Source: Bradyrhizobium guangdongense (GTDB lineage Bacteria > Pseudomonadota > Alphaproteobacteria > Rhizobiales > Xanthobacteraceae). Taken from it: a stretch of DNA of 64,000 nucleotides. The stretch covers positions 2,604,001 through 2,668,000 of the forward strand of contig NZ_CP030051.1 in the NCBI RefSeq assembly GCF_004114975.1. Direction: 5' to 3'. A program made the position numbers and the translations under genes. This document shows positions 9,771 through 18,532 of the stretch, piece after piece; position 1 is the first letter of the stretch, and each line of letters opens with the position of its first letter. The notes below the pieces were generated by a model that did not search any database, was not told the DNA's origin, and was given only the letters and a program-made list of their open reading frames with translations.

Positions 9771-9795
9771 AATGTGGAACGATATGTTCCACATT
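9771..9795. promoter_or_regulatory. Perfect palindromic operator between the Bug and iclR genes
   Basis: Two perfect 10-base arms, AATGTGGAAC at 9771-9780 and GTTCCACATT at 9786-9795, flank the 5-base spacer GATAT. The site sits in the divergent intergenic region, 27 bases before the GTG of the IclR-type gene. IclR-family regulators bind palindromes of this TGGAA-n-TTCCA type, so this is most likely the autoregulatory and target operator. Confidence 0.75.
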
Positions 9796-9821
9796 GTGAA
9801 ATCCTTAGCGGGAGAGCTTCG

Positions 9822-10628
9822 GTGGCAGGACCCAAGATCATCAAGAGCCTGGAGCGAGGGCTCCAGGTGTTGCAGGCACTGCAAATGCAGCCGGACTCCT
9901 CGCTGCAGGAGCTCTACGCTCTCACGAACATCTCGAAGCCAAGCCTGCTGCGTATCCTGCATACTTTAGGCCGATCCGGCCTTGTTACCCGCAGACTTGG
10001 CGACGGTCGTTATCGGATCGGCGCGACGCTTTCGCATGCGCCCTCACGCCGTGAACATCGCGACAAGATTGCGGAAGCCGCGGCGCCGATCCTTGAGCGT
10101 TTGTGCGAGCGCGTGTCCTGGCCGTCTGACTTGATGGTGCCCGCGGGCGATCACATGGAAATTCGCGAGACAACCCGCGCGCGCAGTCCGTTTCTGTTGC
10201 AGCAAGAAAGGATCGGATTGCCGGTTAATTGGCTATGGTCTGCGGTCGGAACAGCCTATCTTGCGTACTGTCCGGCGAAAGAACGCCAGCGCGTCATTGA
10301 CTTGCTACGCAAATCGAATCGCCCCGAAGACCGGTTGGCACGCGAACCTGCGCGGCTGAGTGCCATTCTCGGCGAGGTCCGGGCGCGCGGTTACGGCATA
10401 CGCAACTCTATGCACACCGGGGGCTACTATGGCGGACCGCCACACTCCGACGGTCTGTTTTCAATTTCTGTTCCTCTGCGGGACGGCTCCCGTGTGCTAG
10501 GAGCGATCAACATGCTCTGGCTCAAGAACGCATTCTCGATCGAAGCGTTCGCGGCCCGTCATCTGGGGGAACTTCAGAATGCAGCGGTGGAAATCGTAAG
10601 TTCAGTCCGAAGGCGAGGAAAGCGATGA
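9822..10628 (+). CDS. IclR-family transcriptional regulator
   Basis: 268 residues. The start is the GTG at 9822 with GGAG at 9811-9814; an earlier in-frame codon would run through the operator. An N-terminal winged helix (SLERGLQVLQAL, ISKPSLLRILHTLGRSGLVTR) spans residues 7-70. The effector-binding IclR domain follows, with WPSDLMVPAGDHMEIRET, a ligand-pocket region SAVGTAYLAY and the end SISVPLRDGSRVLGAINMLW. It is transcribed divergently from the Bug-MBL pair across a perfect palindrome and probably controls that pair in response to an aromatic or carboxylic acid (inference). From 10629 to 10834 no gene is seen. Confidence 0.92.
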   Translation: MAGPKIIKSLERGLQVLQALQMQPDSSLQELYALTNISKPSLLRILHTLGRSGLVTRRLGDGRYRIGATLSHAPSRREHRDKIAEAAAPILERLCERVSWPSDLMVPAGDHMEIRETTRARSPFLLQQERIGLPVNWLWSAVGTAYLAYCPAKERQRVIDLLRKSNRPEDRLAREPARLSAILGEVRARGYGIRNSMHTGGYYGGPPHSDGLFSISVPLRDGSRVLGAINMLWLKNAFSIEAFAARHLGELQNAAVEIVSSVRRRGKR

Positions 10629-10834
10629 TGTCTGCTGTTGGCCCGTCGCTGACCTCGGCCCAGAGCGCTGCGCTGTCACGTTCCGAGGAATGACCCGACC
10701 AAGGACATGCGGCTGCCGAGGGCAGCCCCCGAGCCGGAGCGGACACGGGCAGCAGACGCAAACGTGACTGCAGCTGTCGCTGGATGATGCCATGAAACTT
10801 GGCTAGTGTACGTACTTCTCATCGGGACGGCCAA

Positions 10835-11809
10835 ATGAATCGGCGGAGTTTTCTGTGTTCGAGCCTGGCTCTCGTATGTATAGCGCAGCGAGCGCAGGCT
10901 GCGGGCAAGAGCATTGTCAGGATAGGGTTTCTTACAACTCAGCGCGAACCGAGCCTTACCCCGTTTGTCGGCGCCTTTAGGGCTGGCCTCGACGAACTCG
11001 GCTACGTCGAGAATGTAAACCTAGAAATCATCTATCGCTATGGCGACGATGACGTGACGCGCGTGCCGCGGCTTGCCTCCGAGTTGGTAAGCAAGCCCGT
11101 CGACGTGTTGGTTGTCCAAGGGTCTGCGGCAACGGTCGTAAACGACCTCAAACTGTCAACTCCTGCGGTATACGTCTTTAGCGGAGACCCTGTGCTGGCT
11201 GGCTTGGCCAGCAGCCTTTCCCGGCCAGGCGGCAATATGACTGGCCTAACGCTTATGGCGGCCGAACTCAACGCCAAGCGCTTGCAAATCTTGCGAGATG
11301 CCGTTCCAAGTTTGCAGCGTGTTGCGATCATCGGCAACCCGGAGCATCCGGGCTCGCACATCGAGCGCGTATACTCGGAAGAAACGGCCAAAAGACTTGG
11401 CGTCGCCGCCGATTTCTTCGGCACGTCAACCCAGGACCAACTCACTTCCGCATTTGCGTCGATGAACCGTAGTCCGCCGCAAGCGATCTCGCTTTTCGCA
11501 GATGGCTTTGCCATCCAAAATCGTGCCCCAATAATCGAGTTCGCGATGCGACATCGGGTGCCGGTCATATCGGGCTGGCCAATATTTGCAAGAAGTGGCG
11601 CACTCTGCACGTATGGGCCGAAGCTGTCCGATTCGTACCACCGATTGGCCTCATATGTAGACCGCATCCTCAAAGGCGCGCGACCACAAGAATTACCGGT
11701 AGAACGACCAACGAGGTTTGAAACCGTCCTCAATTTACGGACTGCAAAAGCGCTTGGACTAGACTTGCCGTCTTCCATTCTAGCATCCGCGGACGAGGTC
11801 ATTGAATGA
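10835..11809 (+). CDS. ABC transporter substrate-binding protein (PF04392/TrpX-like family)
   Basis: 324 residues from the ATG at 10835. It has a twin-arginine-like signal (NRRSFLCSSLALVCIAQRAQA). The body has the family pattern RIGFLTTQRE, FRAGLDELGYVENVNLEI, the mid-domain GDPVLAGLASSLSRPGGNMT with TGLT, and the end ADEVIE. Periplasmic binding proteins of this group are abundant in Bradyrhizobium and often lack adjacent permeases. That is also the case here, so the ligand and partner are unknown. The 320 bases that follow (11810-12129) hold no gene I can support before the Crp-type regulator. Confidence 0.87.
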   Translation: MNRRSFLCSSLALVCIAQRAQAAGKSIVRIGFLTTQREPSLTPFVGAFRAGLDELGYVENVNLEIIYRYGDDDVTRVPRLASELVSKPVDVLVVQGSAATVVNDLKLSTPAVYVFSGDPVLAGLASSLSRPGGNMTGLTLMAAELNAKRLQILRDAVPSLQRVAIIGNPEHPGSHIERVYSEETAKRLGVAADFFGTSTQDQLTSAFASMNRSPPQAISLFADGFAIQNRAPIIEFAMRHRVPVISGWPIFARSGALCTYGPKLSDSYHRLASYVDRILKGARPQELPVERPTRFETVLNLRTAKALGLDLPSSILASADEVIE

Positions 11810-12129
11810 CCGCTCTTGATCTAGAGTGTGCGGGAATGCGGAAAGGAAGCTTGTGCATAATGTGGGGATGAAGCCTATGATCAGAGGTTGGGCTGGTCCA
11901 GCGGGGTCTCTCCAAATCTAGCGGAATGTCTATTTGCCCTGCCTGGGGGCTGTTTGCGCAACTCTGCATAGCGTTAGTTGCGTCGGCGCAGCCTGCGGAT
12001 GCGACTTCGTGGCGTGATTGCGGCATTCTTGCGATGCTTGCTGCAAACTGCGCCCGCTTTCTGGTTGAAAAGGCGGGCAACCTTGACTACGCAGGAACCC
12101 CAGTGCCTCGCAGTCTTAGGAGTCGCGGC

Positions 12130-12858
12130 GTGCCTCAGGACAAGACCAGCGACCCCCGGCAGTCGTCGGGTAATAAACTGTCCGTCCTGCGGAAGCATCC
12201 GATCTTCGCAGATCTGGATCCGGAAGCGCTCGATCAATTGTGCCGCTACGCCAAGCACATCACCGTGAAGCGCGGTGCAACGATTGCGGCCAAGGGCGAT
12301 CCCGGAAACAACTTGTTTGCGGTGATCTCGGGCACAGTGAAGATTTCCTCTTCTTCGCCCGATGGTCGGAACGCCATTCTCAATCTGATCGGCCCTGGTG
12401 AAATCTTCGGCGAAATTGCCGTTCTTGATGGTGCACCTCGGTCAGCGGACGCGACTGCCAACACCAACTGCGAGCTCTATATCATTGACCGCCGCGACTT
12501 CCTGCCGTTTGTGAAGAGCCAGCCCGCGCTCGCAATGAAATTCATCGAACTGCTCTGCGCGCGGCTGCGCTGGACTAGCCAGCAGGTCGAGCAGGTGATC
12601 CTGCAGAATCTGCCGGGGCGGCTCGCGAGCGCGTTGCTCGGGCTCACCGAGGAGCGCAAGCTCGACTCCGGCAGCGGCACGCTCTCGATCACCCAGCAGG
12701 AGATCAGCGAGATGGTGGGAATGACGCGCGAGAGCATCAACAAGCAACTGCGTGCCTGGGCCGGACGAAGCTGGGTGCGCCTCGAGCATGGCGCCATCGT
12801 CGTGCTCGATACCGATGCGCTCCGCGAACTTGCCGAGAGCGGGCTCGACGGCGAGTGA
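12130..12858 (+). CDS. Crp/Fnr-family transcriptional regulator
   Basis: 242 residues from the GTG at 12130, which has AGGAG at 12118-12122, seven bases upstream. Residues 15-130 form a cyclic-nucleotide-binding jelly roll (HPIFADLDPEALDQLCRYAK, GDPGNNLFAVISGTVKI, GPGEIFGEIAVLDGAPRSADA). The C-terminus is a Crp-type winged helix, with ITQQEISEMVGMTRESINKQ as the recognition motif. The GEIA...PRSADA phosphate-binding cassette is well kept, which suggests a cAMP- or cGMP-type ligand; no Fnr cysteines are seen. It is convergent with the TRAP operon. Confidence 0.9.
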   Translation: MPQDKTSDPRQSSGNKLSVLRKHPIFADLDPEALDQLCRYAKHITVKRGATIAAKGDPGNNLFAVISGTVKISSSSPDGRNAILNLIGPGEIFGEIAVLDGAPRSADATANTNCELYIIDRRDFLPFVKSQPALAMKFIELLCARLRWTSQQVEQVILQNLPGRLASALLGLTEERKLDSGSGTLSITQQEISEMVGMTRESINKQLRAWAGRSWVRLEHGAIVVLDTDALRELAESGLDGE

Positions 12859-12940
12859 CCTTGCCAGTCAGGGGTCGCTGATGGCCTCCACGCGGGTCCA
12901 GCCCCGCGATGCGCGCTCGGTCTTCCGCGAAGAGCCTGGT

Positions 12941-14230
12941 TCAGTGCAGGATGTGACGCGGCAGCCAGAGCGAAATCTCCGGCAGGAAAGTGACGAGCAT
13001 CAGCACGAACAGCATGACGCCGTAAAACGGCCAGATCTTGCGCATGACCTCTTCGAGCGAGACCTTGCCGACCGCACAGCCGACGAACAGGATCGCACCG
13101 ACGGGCGGATGGCACAGGCCGATGCCGAGGTTGAGCAGCATGATCATGCCGAAATGCACGGGATCGACGCCGAAATTCTGCATCACCGGCAGGAGTATAG
13201 GCGTGGCGATCAGGATTGACGGTGCCATGTCGAGCAGCGTGCCAAGCAGCAGCAACAACACGTTGAGCAGCAGCAGGATGACGTATTTGTTGCTCGAGAT
13301 CGACAGGAAGAACGCCGTCATCTTCGCTGGCATTTGCGTCAGCGCCATGATGTAGCCGACGGCGGAAGCGCAGGCGATCAGCGTCATCACCATCGCGACC
13401 GTTCGCAAGGTCCGGTGTAGCAGCACCGGCAGATCGCGCCATTTATAGTCGCGGTAGATGAACATGGTGACGAAGAACGCCCAGATGCATGCAACTGCAC
13501 CCGCTTCGATCGCAGTGAAGATGCCGCCCAGAATGCCGCCGAGGATGATGACGAGCGTGATCAGCCCCCAGGCTGCGTCGATCGTGATCTTGACCGCATC
13601 CCTGGCGGGCACAGTGCGGCCGTGCGGGTGCCCTTCGCGATAGGCGATCACCAGGCACAGGATGATCAGCGAAAATCCGATCAACAGTCCCGGAAAGACG
13701 CCGGCCATGAACAGTGCGCTGATCGAGATGGTGCCGCCGGTCGCGAGCGAATACAGCACGGCGTTGTGGCTCGGCGGCACCAGGAGCGCCTGCACTGACG
13801 AGGAGATGGTAAGGTTGGTGGCGAATACGCGTGGGTAGCCGTTCCTCTCCATCTGGGGGATCATGACCGAGCCGATCGCCGAGGTATCGGCCACCGCCGA
13901 GCCTGAGATTCCACTGAGGAACGTCGTCGCCAGTACGTTGACGATCGAGAGCCCGCCGCGCAGCCGCGTCAAGCCGACCAGCACGTCCGCAAAGGCGACG
14001 AGCCGCCGCGCCATGCCGCCTTCGGCCATGATCGCGCCGGCGAGCACGAAGAATGGGATCGTCAGCATCGCAACCTTGCTGACGCCGTCCGATATCTTCA
14101 GCATCAAGGCTTCCAGGGGGATGCCGACCGACAGGGCGCCGGCGATCGCCGCCATCGCCAGCGAATAGGCGATCGGCATGCCGATCAGGAAGCACACGAT
14201 CATCGTGCCGAGGAGGATAAAGATGTCCAT
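12941..14230 (-). CDS. dctM: TRAP transporter large permease DctM
   Basis: 429 residues with about 11-12 membrane segments, typical of the 12-helix DctM subunit that forms the Na+-coupled translocation pathway of TRAP transporters. Visible signatures include the start IFILLGTMIVCFLIGMPIAY, TIPFFVLAGAIMAEGGMARR, the GISGSAVADTSAIGSVMIP loop and the late NLGIGLCHPPVGAILFVGCA. It is the last gene of a GntR-dctP-dctQ-dctM run on the minus strand, 16 bases after dctQ. The substrate is a carboxylate chosen by DctP. Confidence 0.95.
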   Translation of the reverse strand: MDIFILLGTMIVCFLIGMPIAYSLAMAAIAGALSVGIPLEALMLKISDGVSKVAMLTIPFFVLAGAIMAEGGMARRLVAFADVLVGLTRLRGGLSIVNVLATTFLSGISGSAVADTSAIGSVMIPQMERNGYPRVFATNLTISSSVQALLVPPSHNAVLYSLATGGTISISALFMAGVFPGLLIGFSLIILCLVIAYREGHPHGRTVPARDAVKITIDAAWGLITLVIILGGILGGIFTAIEAGAVACIWAFFVTMFIYRDYKWRDLPVLLHRTLRTVAMVMTLIACASAVGYIMALTQMPAKMTAFFLSISSNKYVILLLLNVLLLLLGTLLDMAPSILIATPILLPVMQNFGVDPVHFGMIMLLNLGIGLCHPPVGAILFVGCAVGKVSLEEVMRKIWPFYGVMLFVLMLVTFLPEISLWLPRHILH

Positions 14231-14246
14231 TGCAATGACTCCCGGC

Positions 14247-14762
14247 TCACTCGAAGGGGGCGGCTTCGGAATGCTTCCCGATCGGATCGGGCGGCACGCC
14301 GAGGAAAATTCGCTCGATCACGAAGAGCAGAAGGCAGACTCCGCCGATCGGAATTGGCAGATAGGTGACGCCGACCGACAGTGAGGGGAAGTCGGGGATA
14401 GTGTTGTACCAAGTGACTTCGACCAGGCGCTCGCCCCAGATCACCATGAACAGTGCGATCAGCGCCATCAGCAGCTGCACCAGGATGTCGGTTGCCCGTT
14501 GCAGAGGCGGAGGCAGTTTCTTGGCGAAATAGGCGACATTCATATGCAGGTTGAGTCGATAGCCGGCGGCGGCGCCGATGAAGGTCAACACGATCGTCAG
14601 CAGCACGGCCGTCGGCTCCGGCCAGGAAGCTGCACTGTTGAGCACATAGCGCGTGAACACAGCCCAAGGGATCACCGCGGAGATCGCGACCAGCGCGGTG
14701 CAGCCGACGATCACGCATGACAGGTAGAGAAAGTCCATCGCTCGGCGAAACAGTGCGGCCAT
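14247..14762 (-). CDS. dctQ: TRAP transporter small permease DctQ
   Basis: 171 residues with four predicted membrane helices (LSCVIVGCTALVAISAVIPW, AVLLTIVLTFIGAAAGYRL, ILVQLLMALIALFMVIWGER, and the last near LPIPIGGVCLLLFVIERIF). The conserved W...TRY motif appears as VIPWAVFTRYVLN. DctQ links DctM to the receptor and is essential for TRAP assembly. AGGAAA precedes the ATG at 14762. The gene lies 88 bases after dctP and immediately before dctM. Confidence 0.93.
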   Translation of the reverse strand: MAALFRRAMDFLYLSCVIVGCTALVAISAVIPWAVFTRYVLNSAASWPEPTAVLLTIVLTFIGAAAGYRLNLHMNVAYFAKKLPPPLQRATDILVQLLMALIALFMVIWGERLVEVTWYNTIPDFPSLSVGVTYLPIPIGGVCLLLFVIERIFLGVPPDPIGKHSEAAPFE

Positions 14763-14850
14763 CGGCGTTTCCTGCTCTGTCAGTGGTTCGAATAGTCAAT
14801 GCCAAAGCGCGAAGAGTGATGGTCGCGCTTTGGCTTTCGTTTGAGATCGC

Positions 14851-15843
14851 TCAGAGCGCCTGGATGCGCTTGATCATAGCCTGGTATTTCGGACCATACT
14901 TGTCCCACACCGGCTTGACCGCGTCCTGGAATGGCTTCTTGTCGGCAATCTCCACGATCTCGCAGCCGGCCGCCTTGGCCTTCTCCATCGCAGTCGTTTC
15001 ATACTTTTTCCAAAGCTCGCGCTCCTCGAGCTGGGCTTCGCGCGCGAACTTCTTGATCAGCGCCTGGTCGTCGGCCGAGAGCGCGGTCCATGACCGCTTG
15101 GAGAAGCAGAGGATCTCCGGAATGATCAGGTGCTCCGTCAGCGAATAGTATTTTGCCGCGGTGTAGTGGTTGCTGAATACGTAGCTCGGCGGGTTGTTCT
15201 CGGCACCGTCGATCACCCCGGTCTGGAGCGAGGAGAACACCTGATCATAGCCCATGGCGATGCCGTTGCCGCCGAGCGCATTCACCATGTCAATGAAGAT
15301 CGGGTTGCCGATCACGCGAAGCTTCAGGCCATGAACGTCGGCGATCGACTTGATCGGGTGCTTGGTGTTGTAAAAGCTACGCGCGCCGGAATCCATCCAG
15401 CACAAGCCGACCAGATTGGCGTTCGGGCTGGCAGTGATCTTCTCGAGCAGCTCCTGGCCGACCTCACCGTCCATCATCTTCCAGGATTGTTCCACGTTCT
15501 TGAACAGGAACGGCATGTTGACGACGTTGATGTCGTCGACGATCGGGCCGACTGCGCCGGCGCTGACGCGCAGCATCTGGATCGCGCCGATCTGGGTTTG
15601 CTCGATCGTTTCCTTTTCGGCGCCGAGCTGGGCGGAAGGATAAGTCTGGATCGACAGACGCCCTTGGGTCGCCTCTGCGAGCTTCTTGCCCATGCTCTCG
15701 ACGGCGGCGACCGTCGGATAGCCGACCGGCTGCACGTCGGCAGCTTTGAACACGGCCTTGGTCTGGGCGCGGCCCGAAGAGATCGGAGCCAGCGTGGCAG
15801 CACCCAGTCCGGCGCTCAATTTGATGAAATCACGGCGTAGCAT
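14851..15843 (-). CDS. dctP: TRAP transporter solute receptor DctP
   Basis: 330 residues. A twin-arginine signal (LRRDFIKLSAGLGAATLAP) ends near residue 27. The mature part has the DctP core, including SAQLGAEKETIEQTQIGAIQ, MPFLFKN, the conserved arginine strand LKLRVIGNPIFID and the YDQVFSSLQTGVIDGAENN loop that frames the carboxylate. GGAGG precedes the ATG. It is the first transporter gene, 57 bases downstream of the GntR regulator on the same strand. The ligand is probably a C4- or sugar-acid-type carboxylate. Confidence 0.94.
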   Translation of the reverse strand: MLRRDFIKLSAGLGAATLAPISSGRAQTKAVFKAADVQPVGYPTVAAVESMGKKLAEATQGRLSIQTYPSAQLGAEKETIEQTQIGAIQMLRVSAGAVGPIVDDINVVNMPFLFKNVEQSWKMMDGEVGQELLEKITASPNANLVGLCWMDSGARSFYNTKHPIKSIADVHGLKLRVIGNPIFIDMVNALGGNGIAMGYDQVFSSLQTGVIDGAENNPPSYVFSNHYTAAKYYSLTEHLIIPEILCFSKRSWTALSADDQALIKKFAREAQLEERELWKKYETTAMEKAKAAGCEIVEIADKKPFQDAVKPVWDKYGPKYQAMIKRIQAL

Positions 15844-15900
15844 GGTCGTCCTCCCTCATTGATTCTTTCGGTGTGTGTTCGTTATTGACCGGAGATCCGG

Positions 15901-16644
15901 TCATTCCGTGCTGGCGAAAAACTCCGGATTGGTATGTTGCGTCTCCGAGATGTCGCGGAGCAGCCGGTCGAGATGCCGCTCCATCGCAATCCCCGCACGT
16001 TTCGGATCGTGGGCCTCGATCGCCGCGAGGATCGGCTCATGCTCGGCGATCACCTGCGTCATGCGCCCGGTGACCGGCAGCGTCAGTTGACGATACCGGT
16101 CGACATGCACCTTCACCTGCAGGATCAGCCTCCAGATTCCGGGATGTCCGGCGACATCGGCAATAGTGGCGTGGAACAGCTCGTCGGCCTGATGAAAGGC
16201 AACACGGTCGCCGGCCTCATCCGCCTCGCGCTGGCGTTCCACGATCGATCGCAATTGCAGAACCTGGCTCGCTGTCGCGCGCTCTGCCGCGAGCCGCGCC
16301 GTGGTCTCTTCCAGCGCCTTGCGGATGATGATGGCCTCGGGCAAGGCGGCGAGTGGGATGCGGGAAACGAAAATACCCGATTGCGGAAAAACGTCGAGCA
16401 GACCCTCATCCGACAATTTGAGGACCGCCTCGCGCACCGGGGTGCGGCTGACGCCATAGCTGAGCGCGATCTCGGCTTCGGAGATCACCTCGCCAGGCCG
16501 GCGCCGCATCGAGACCAACTCGCTGCGCAGCTCGCTATAGATGCGCGACGAAGCCGTCGCTCGTTGCGGTGGCTTGGCGCGGCGAGGGCCGGTGGCGGCT
16601 GAAGCAGACGAGGCTTCAGTTTTCTTTCTTGATCGCGCGGACAT
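15901..16644 (-). CDS. GntR-family regulator, FadR subfamily with FCD domain
   Basis: 247 residues. After a basic, disordered 30-residue start comes the winged helix (RIYSELRSELVSMRRRPGEV, then SRTPVREAVLKLSDEGLLDV). The all-helical FCD domain follows, with metal/ligand residues in FHQADELFHATIADVAGHPG and the closing AIEAHDPKRAGIAMERHLDR. It lies directly upstream of dctPQM on the same strand and divergent from the SDR gene, so it most likely represses the transporter operon and possibly the dehydrogenase. The AT-rich run near 16657-16672 may hold its operator, but I cannot define a clean dyad. Confidence 0.92.
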   Translation of the reverse strand: MSARSRKKTEASSASAATGPRRAKPPQRATASSRIYSELRSELVSMRRRPGEVISEAEIALSYGVSRTPVREAVLKLSDEGLLDVFPQSGIFVSRIPLAALPEAIIIRKALEETTARLAAERATASQVLQLRSIVERQREADEAGDRVAFHQADELFHATIADVAGHPGIWRLILQVKVHVDRYRQLTLPVTGRMTQVIAEHEPILAAIEAHDPKRAGIAMERHLDRLLRDISETQHTNPEFFASTE

Positions 16645-17017
16645 GCGAGCTCTGGAAACTGATATATTAGTATGCGAGACGAGCTACAGGAAGATCAACT
16701 AGTAGATTAGGAGGGGGGCAGCTTCGGGAAGGCGACAGGAATCGGAAGTTCTCGAACCAAAACCCGGGCGCGAAATGTTGCTTTGCGGCCATGCCGGATA
16801 TCTCGCGCTCAAGCGCCTCTCCTTGAGTCCATTCCCCGTTTGCCTTCCTAAGGGCGCGCGAAGGAGGGAGTCAAAGTTGAACCCAGCATCGATCGATGCT
16901 GTTTTTGGATTGATGGGTCGGCAGCCGCGCGTGCGAATGTTGTACCCAAACCTCTCGCGACTCGGCCCTTTGGCTCGCAATGAGCGATCTGGCTGCAACA
17001 TAAAAAGGGATGTGACC

Positions 17018-17824
17018 GTGACTGACTATCGCAAGCTCTTCGATCTCACCGGCAAAACGGCTGTCGTGCTCGGCGCCGCATCGGGCATCGGCAAATCGTC
17101 GGCCGAAGCGCTCGCCGGGCTCGGCGCTCGCGTCGTCTGCGCCGACCGCGCGCTTGATGGGGCAGAGACGACGGCTGCGGGCATCCGCGAGAAGGGCGGC
17201 TGGGCCGAGGCTTCCGCCTGCGACGCTGCGAACGCTGCCGACGTCAATGCGCTCGCCAGCACGGTGATGCAGAAATTTTCGCGGCTCGATATCGCCGTGA
17301 CGACGCCCGGGCTCAATATCCGCAAGACCATTCTCGATTATACCGAGGAGGATCTCGACCGTGTCCTGAACCTCAATGTCAAAGGCACGGTCTGGTTCTT
17401 CCAGGCGTTTGGCCGCATCATGGTCGAGCAGAAGGGCGGCAGCATCATCGCCTGTTCTTCGGTGCGCGCGGTGACGATCGAGCCGGGCCTGGGCATCTAC
17501 GGTTCGACCAAAGCGGCGATCGGCCTCCTGGTGAAGGGCTTTGCCTCCGAGGTCGGACATGCCGGGGTGCGCGTCAACGCGATTGCGCCGAGCATCGTGG
17601 AGACGGCGTTGACCAGTCCGTTCAAGCAGCGGCCCGACATCTACAATCTCTATGCGGGCCACACCGTGTTCAACCGCTGGAGCAGCGCCGACGAGGTCGC
17701 GACCGCCGTTGCCTATCTCGCCTCGGATGCCGCGAGCTATGTCAGCGGCAGCACGCTGTTCGTCGACGGCGGCTGGACCGGGGTCGACGGTCCGCCGACC
17801 GGTCTGACGCAATTGCACAAGTAA
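17018..17824 (+). CDS. Short-chain dehydrogenase/reductase (SDR), classical type
   Basis: 268 residues from the GTG at 17018, chosen because AAGGGA lies seven bases upstream; longer in-frame starts run through poorly coding sequence. The Rossmann motif VLGAASGIGKS, the Asp that favours NAD(H) in ARVVCADRALD, the NVKGTVWF segment, the catalytic Ser in SSVRAV, Tyr-X3-Lys in IYGSTKAA and the closing VSGSTLFVDGGW are all present. It acts in the cytoplasm, probably oxidising a hydroxy acid or sugar acid imported by the divergent TRAP system. The stop is only 9 bases from the stop of the convergent ModA-like gene. Confidence 0.92.
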   Translation: MTDYRKLFDLTGKTAVVLGAASGIGKSSAEALAGLGARVVCADRALDGAETTAAGIREKGGWAEASACDAANAADVNALASTVMQKFSRLDIAVTTPGLNIRKTILDYTEEDLDRVLNLNVKGTVWFFQAFGRIMVEQKGGSIIACSSVRAVTIEPGLGIYGSTKAAIGLLVKGFASEVGHAGVRVNAIAPSIVETALTSPFKQRPDIYNLYAGHTVFNRWSSADEVATAVAYLASDAASYVSGSTLFVDGGWTGVDGPPTGLTQLHK

Positions 17825-17833
17825 GGTTCGCAT

Positions 17834-18532
17834 CTAGCCGGCAAAGCCGACGCGCTGGCGCAGCTCTCTGTGCGCTGCGCCGGTCAGCAGTGCGATCAGT
17901 GCGGATGCCTCGTCCGGATGCGCGGCCCGTGCGGTCACGGCGGCCGTGTACATCGTCACCAACTCGCATCCGGGCGGCAGCGCCCCTGATAGGGCGATGC
18001 CGTCGGTCGCGATGATTTCGGTCGCCTGTGTGCATCCGATCGGTCGGGTCGCAGTGGACATGGCCAGCTCACGCATCGCCGTTGCGCCATTCGCAAAGAT
18101 CTTCAGGCGCGAAGCCACCTCATAGGCGATGCCGAGCTGATCCAGCACCTTTGCGACGTGCTGACCCGCGGTCGAGGCCTTGGTATCAGGGACGTAGATG
18201 GCGTCCGCGGACCGCAGCACCTCGCGCAGATCGGCTTCGGTCTTCACGCTCACCTTGGGATCGCGGCTGCGGACGGCGAGGGCGGTTTCCACCCGCCCGA
18301 CATCGGCGATTGAGGAGGGGGTGACCAGCCTGTCCGAGGCGAGCTTGGCGAGGAGGGCTTGTGTCAGGATCACGAGATCGGCCGGCGTGCCTGCGCGCAG
18401 CTTGTCGGCCATCACACCGACGGCGCCGAATTCGCCATCGATGTCGAATCCGGTCTGCGCCTTGAAGGCCTCGGTGAGGCCGCGCACCAGCCCTTGCGCT
18501 GCGCCGCCGCTCAAGATGTTCACTGACGTCAC
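17834..18532 (-). CDS. ModA-like substrate-binding domain protein without signal peptide
   Basis: 232 residues. The GTG start at 18532 overlaps the TGA of the molybdenum hydroxylase gene (GTGA), so it is translationally coupled. The fold follows the ModA/AfuA type: VNILSGGAAQGLVRGLTEAF, FGAVGVMADKLRAGTPADLV, VPDTKASTAGQHVAKVLDQL, NGATAMRELA and CTQATEIIATDGI. Unlike periplasmic ModA, it starts directly with the first beta strand and has no secretion signal, so it should stay in the cytoplasm. Context suggests a role in molybdenum or cofactor supply, or in sensing for the hydroxylase encoded just upstream (inference). Confidence 0.85.
   Translation of the reverse strand: MTSVNILSGGAAQGLVRGLTEAFKAQTGFDIDGEFGAVGVMADKLRAGTPADLVILTQALLAKLASDRLVTPSSIADVGRVETALAVRSRDPKVSVKTEADLREVLRSADAIYVPDTKASTAGQHVAKVLDQLGIAYEVASRLKIFANGATAMRELAMSTATRPIGCTQATEIIATDGIALSGALPPGCELVTMYTAAVTARAAHPDEASALIALLTGAAHRELRQRVGFAG

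Noticed and set aside
10629..10834. Possible decayed copy of a repeated Bradyrhizobium intergenic sequence (tctgctgttggcccgtcg)
   Set aside because: Resemblance is from memory and too short to support a repeat call.
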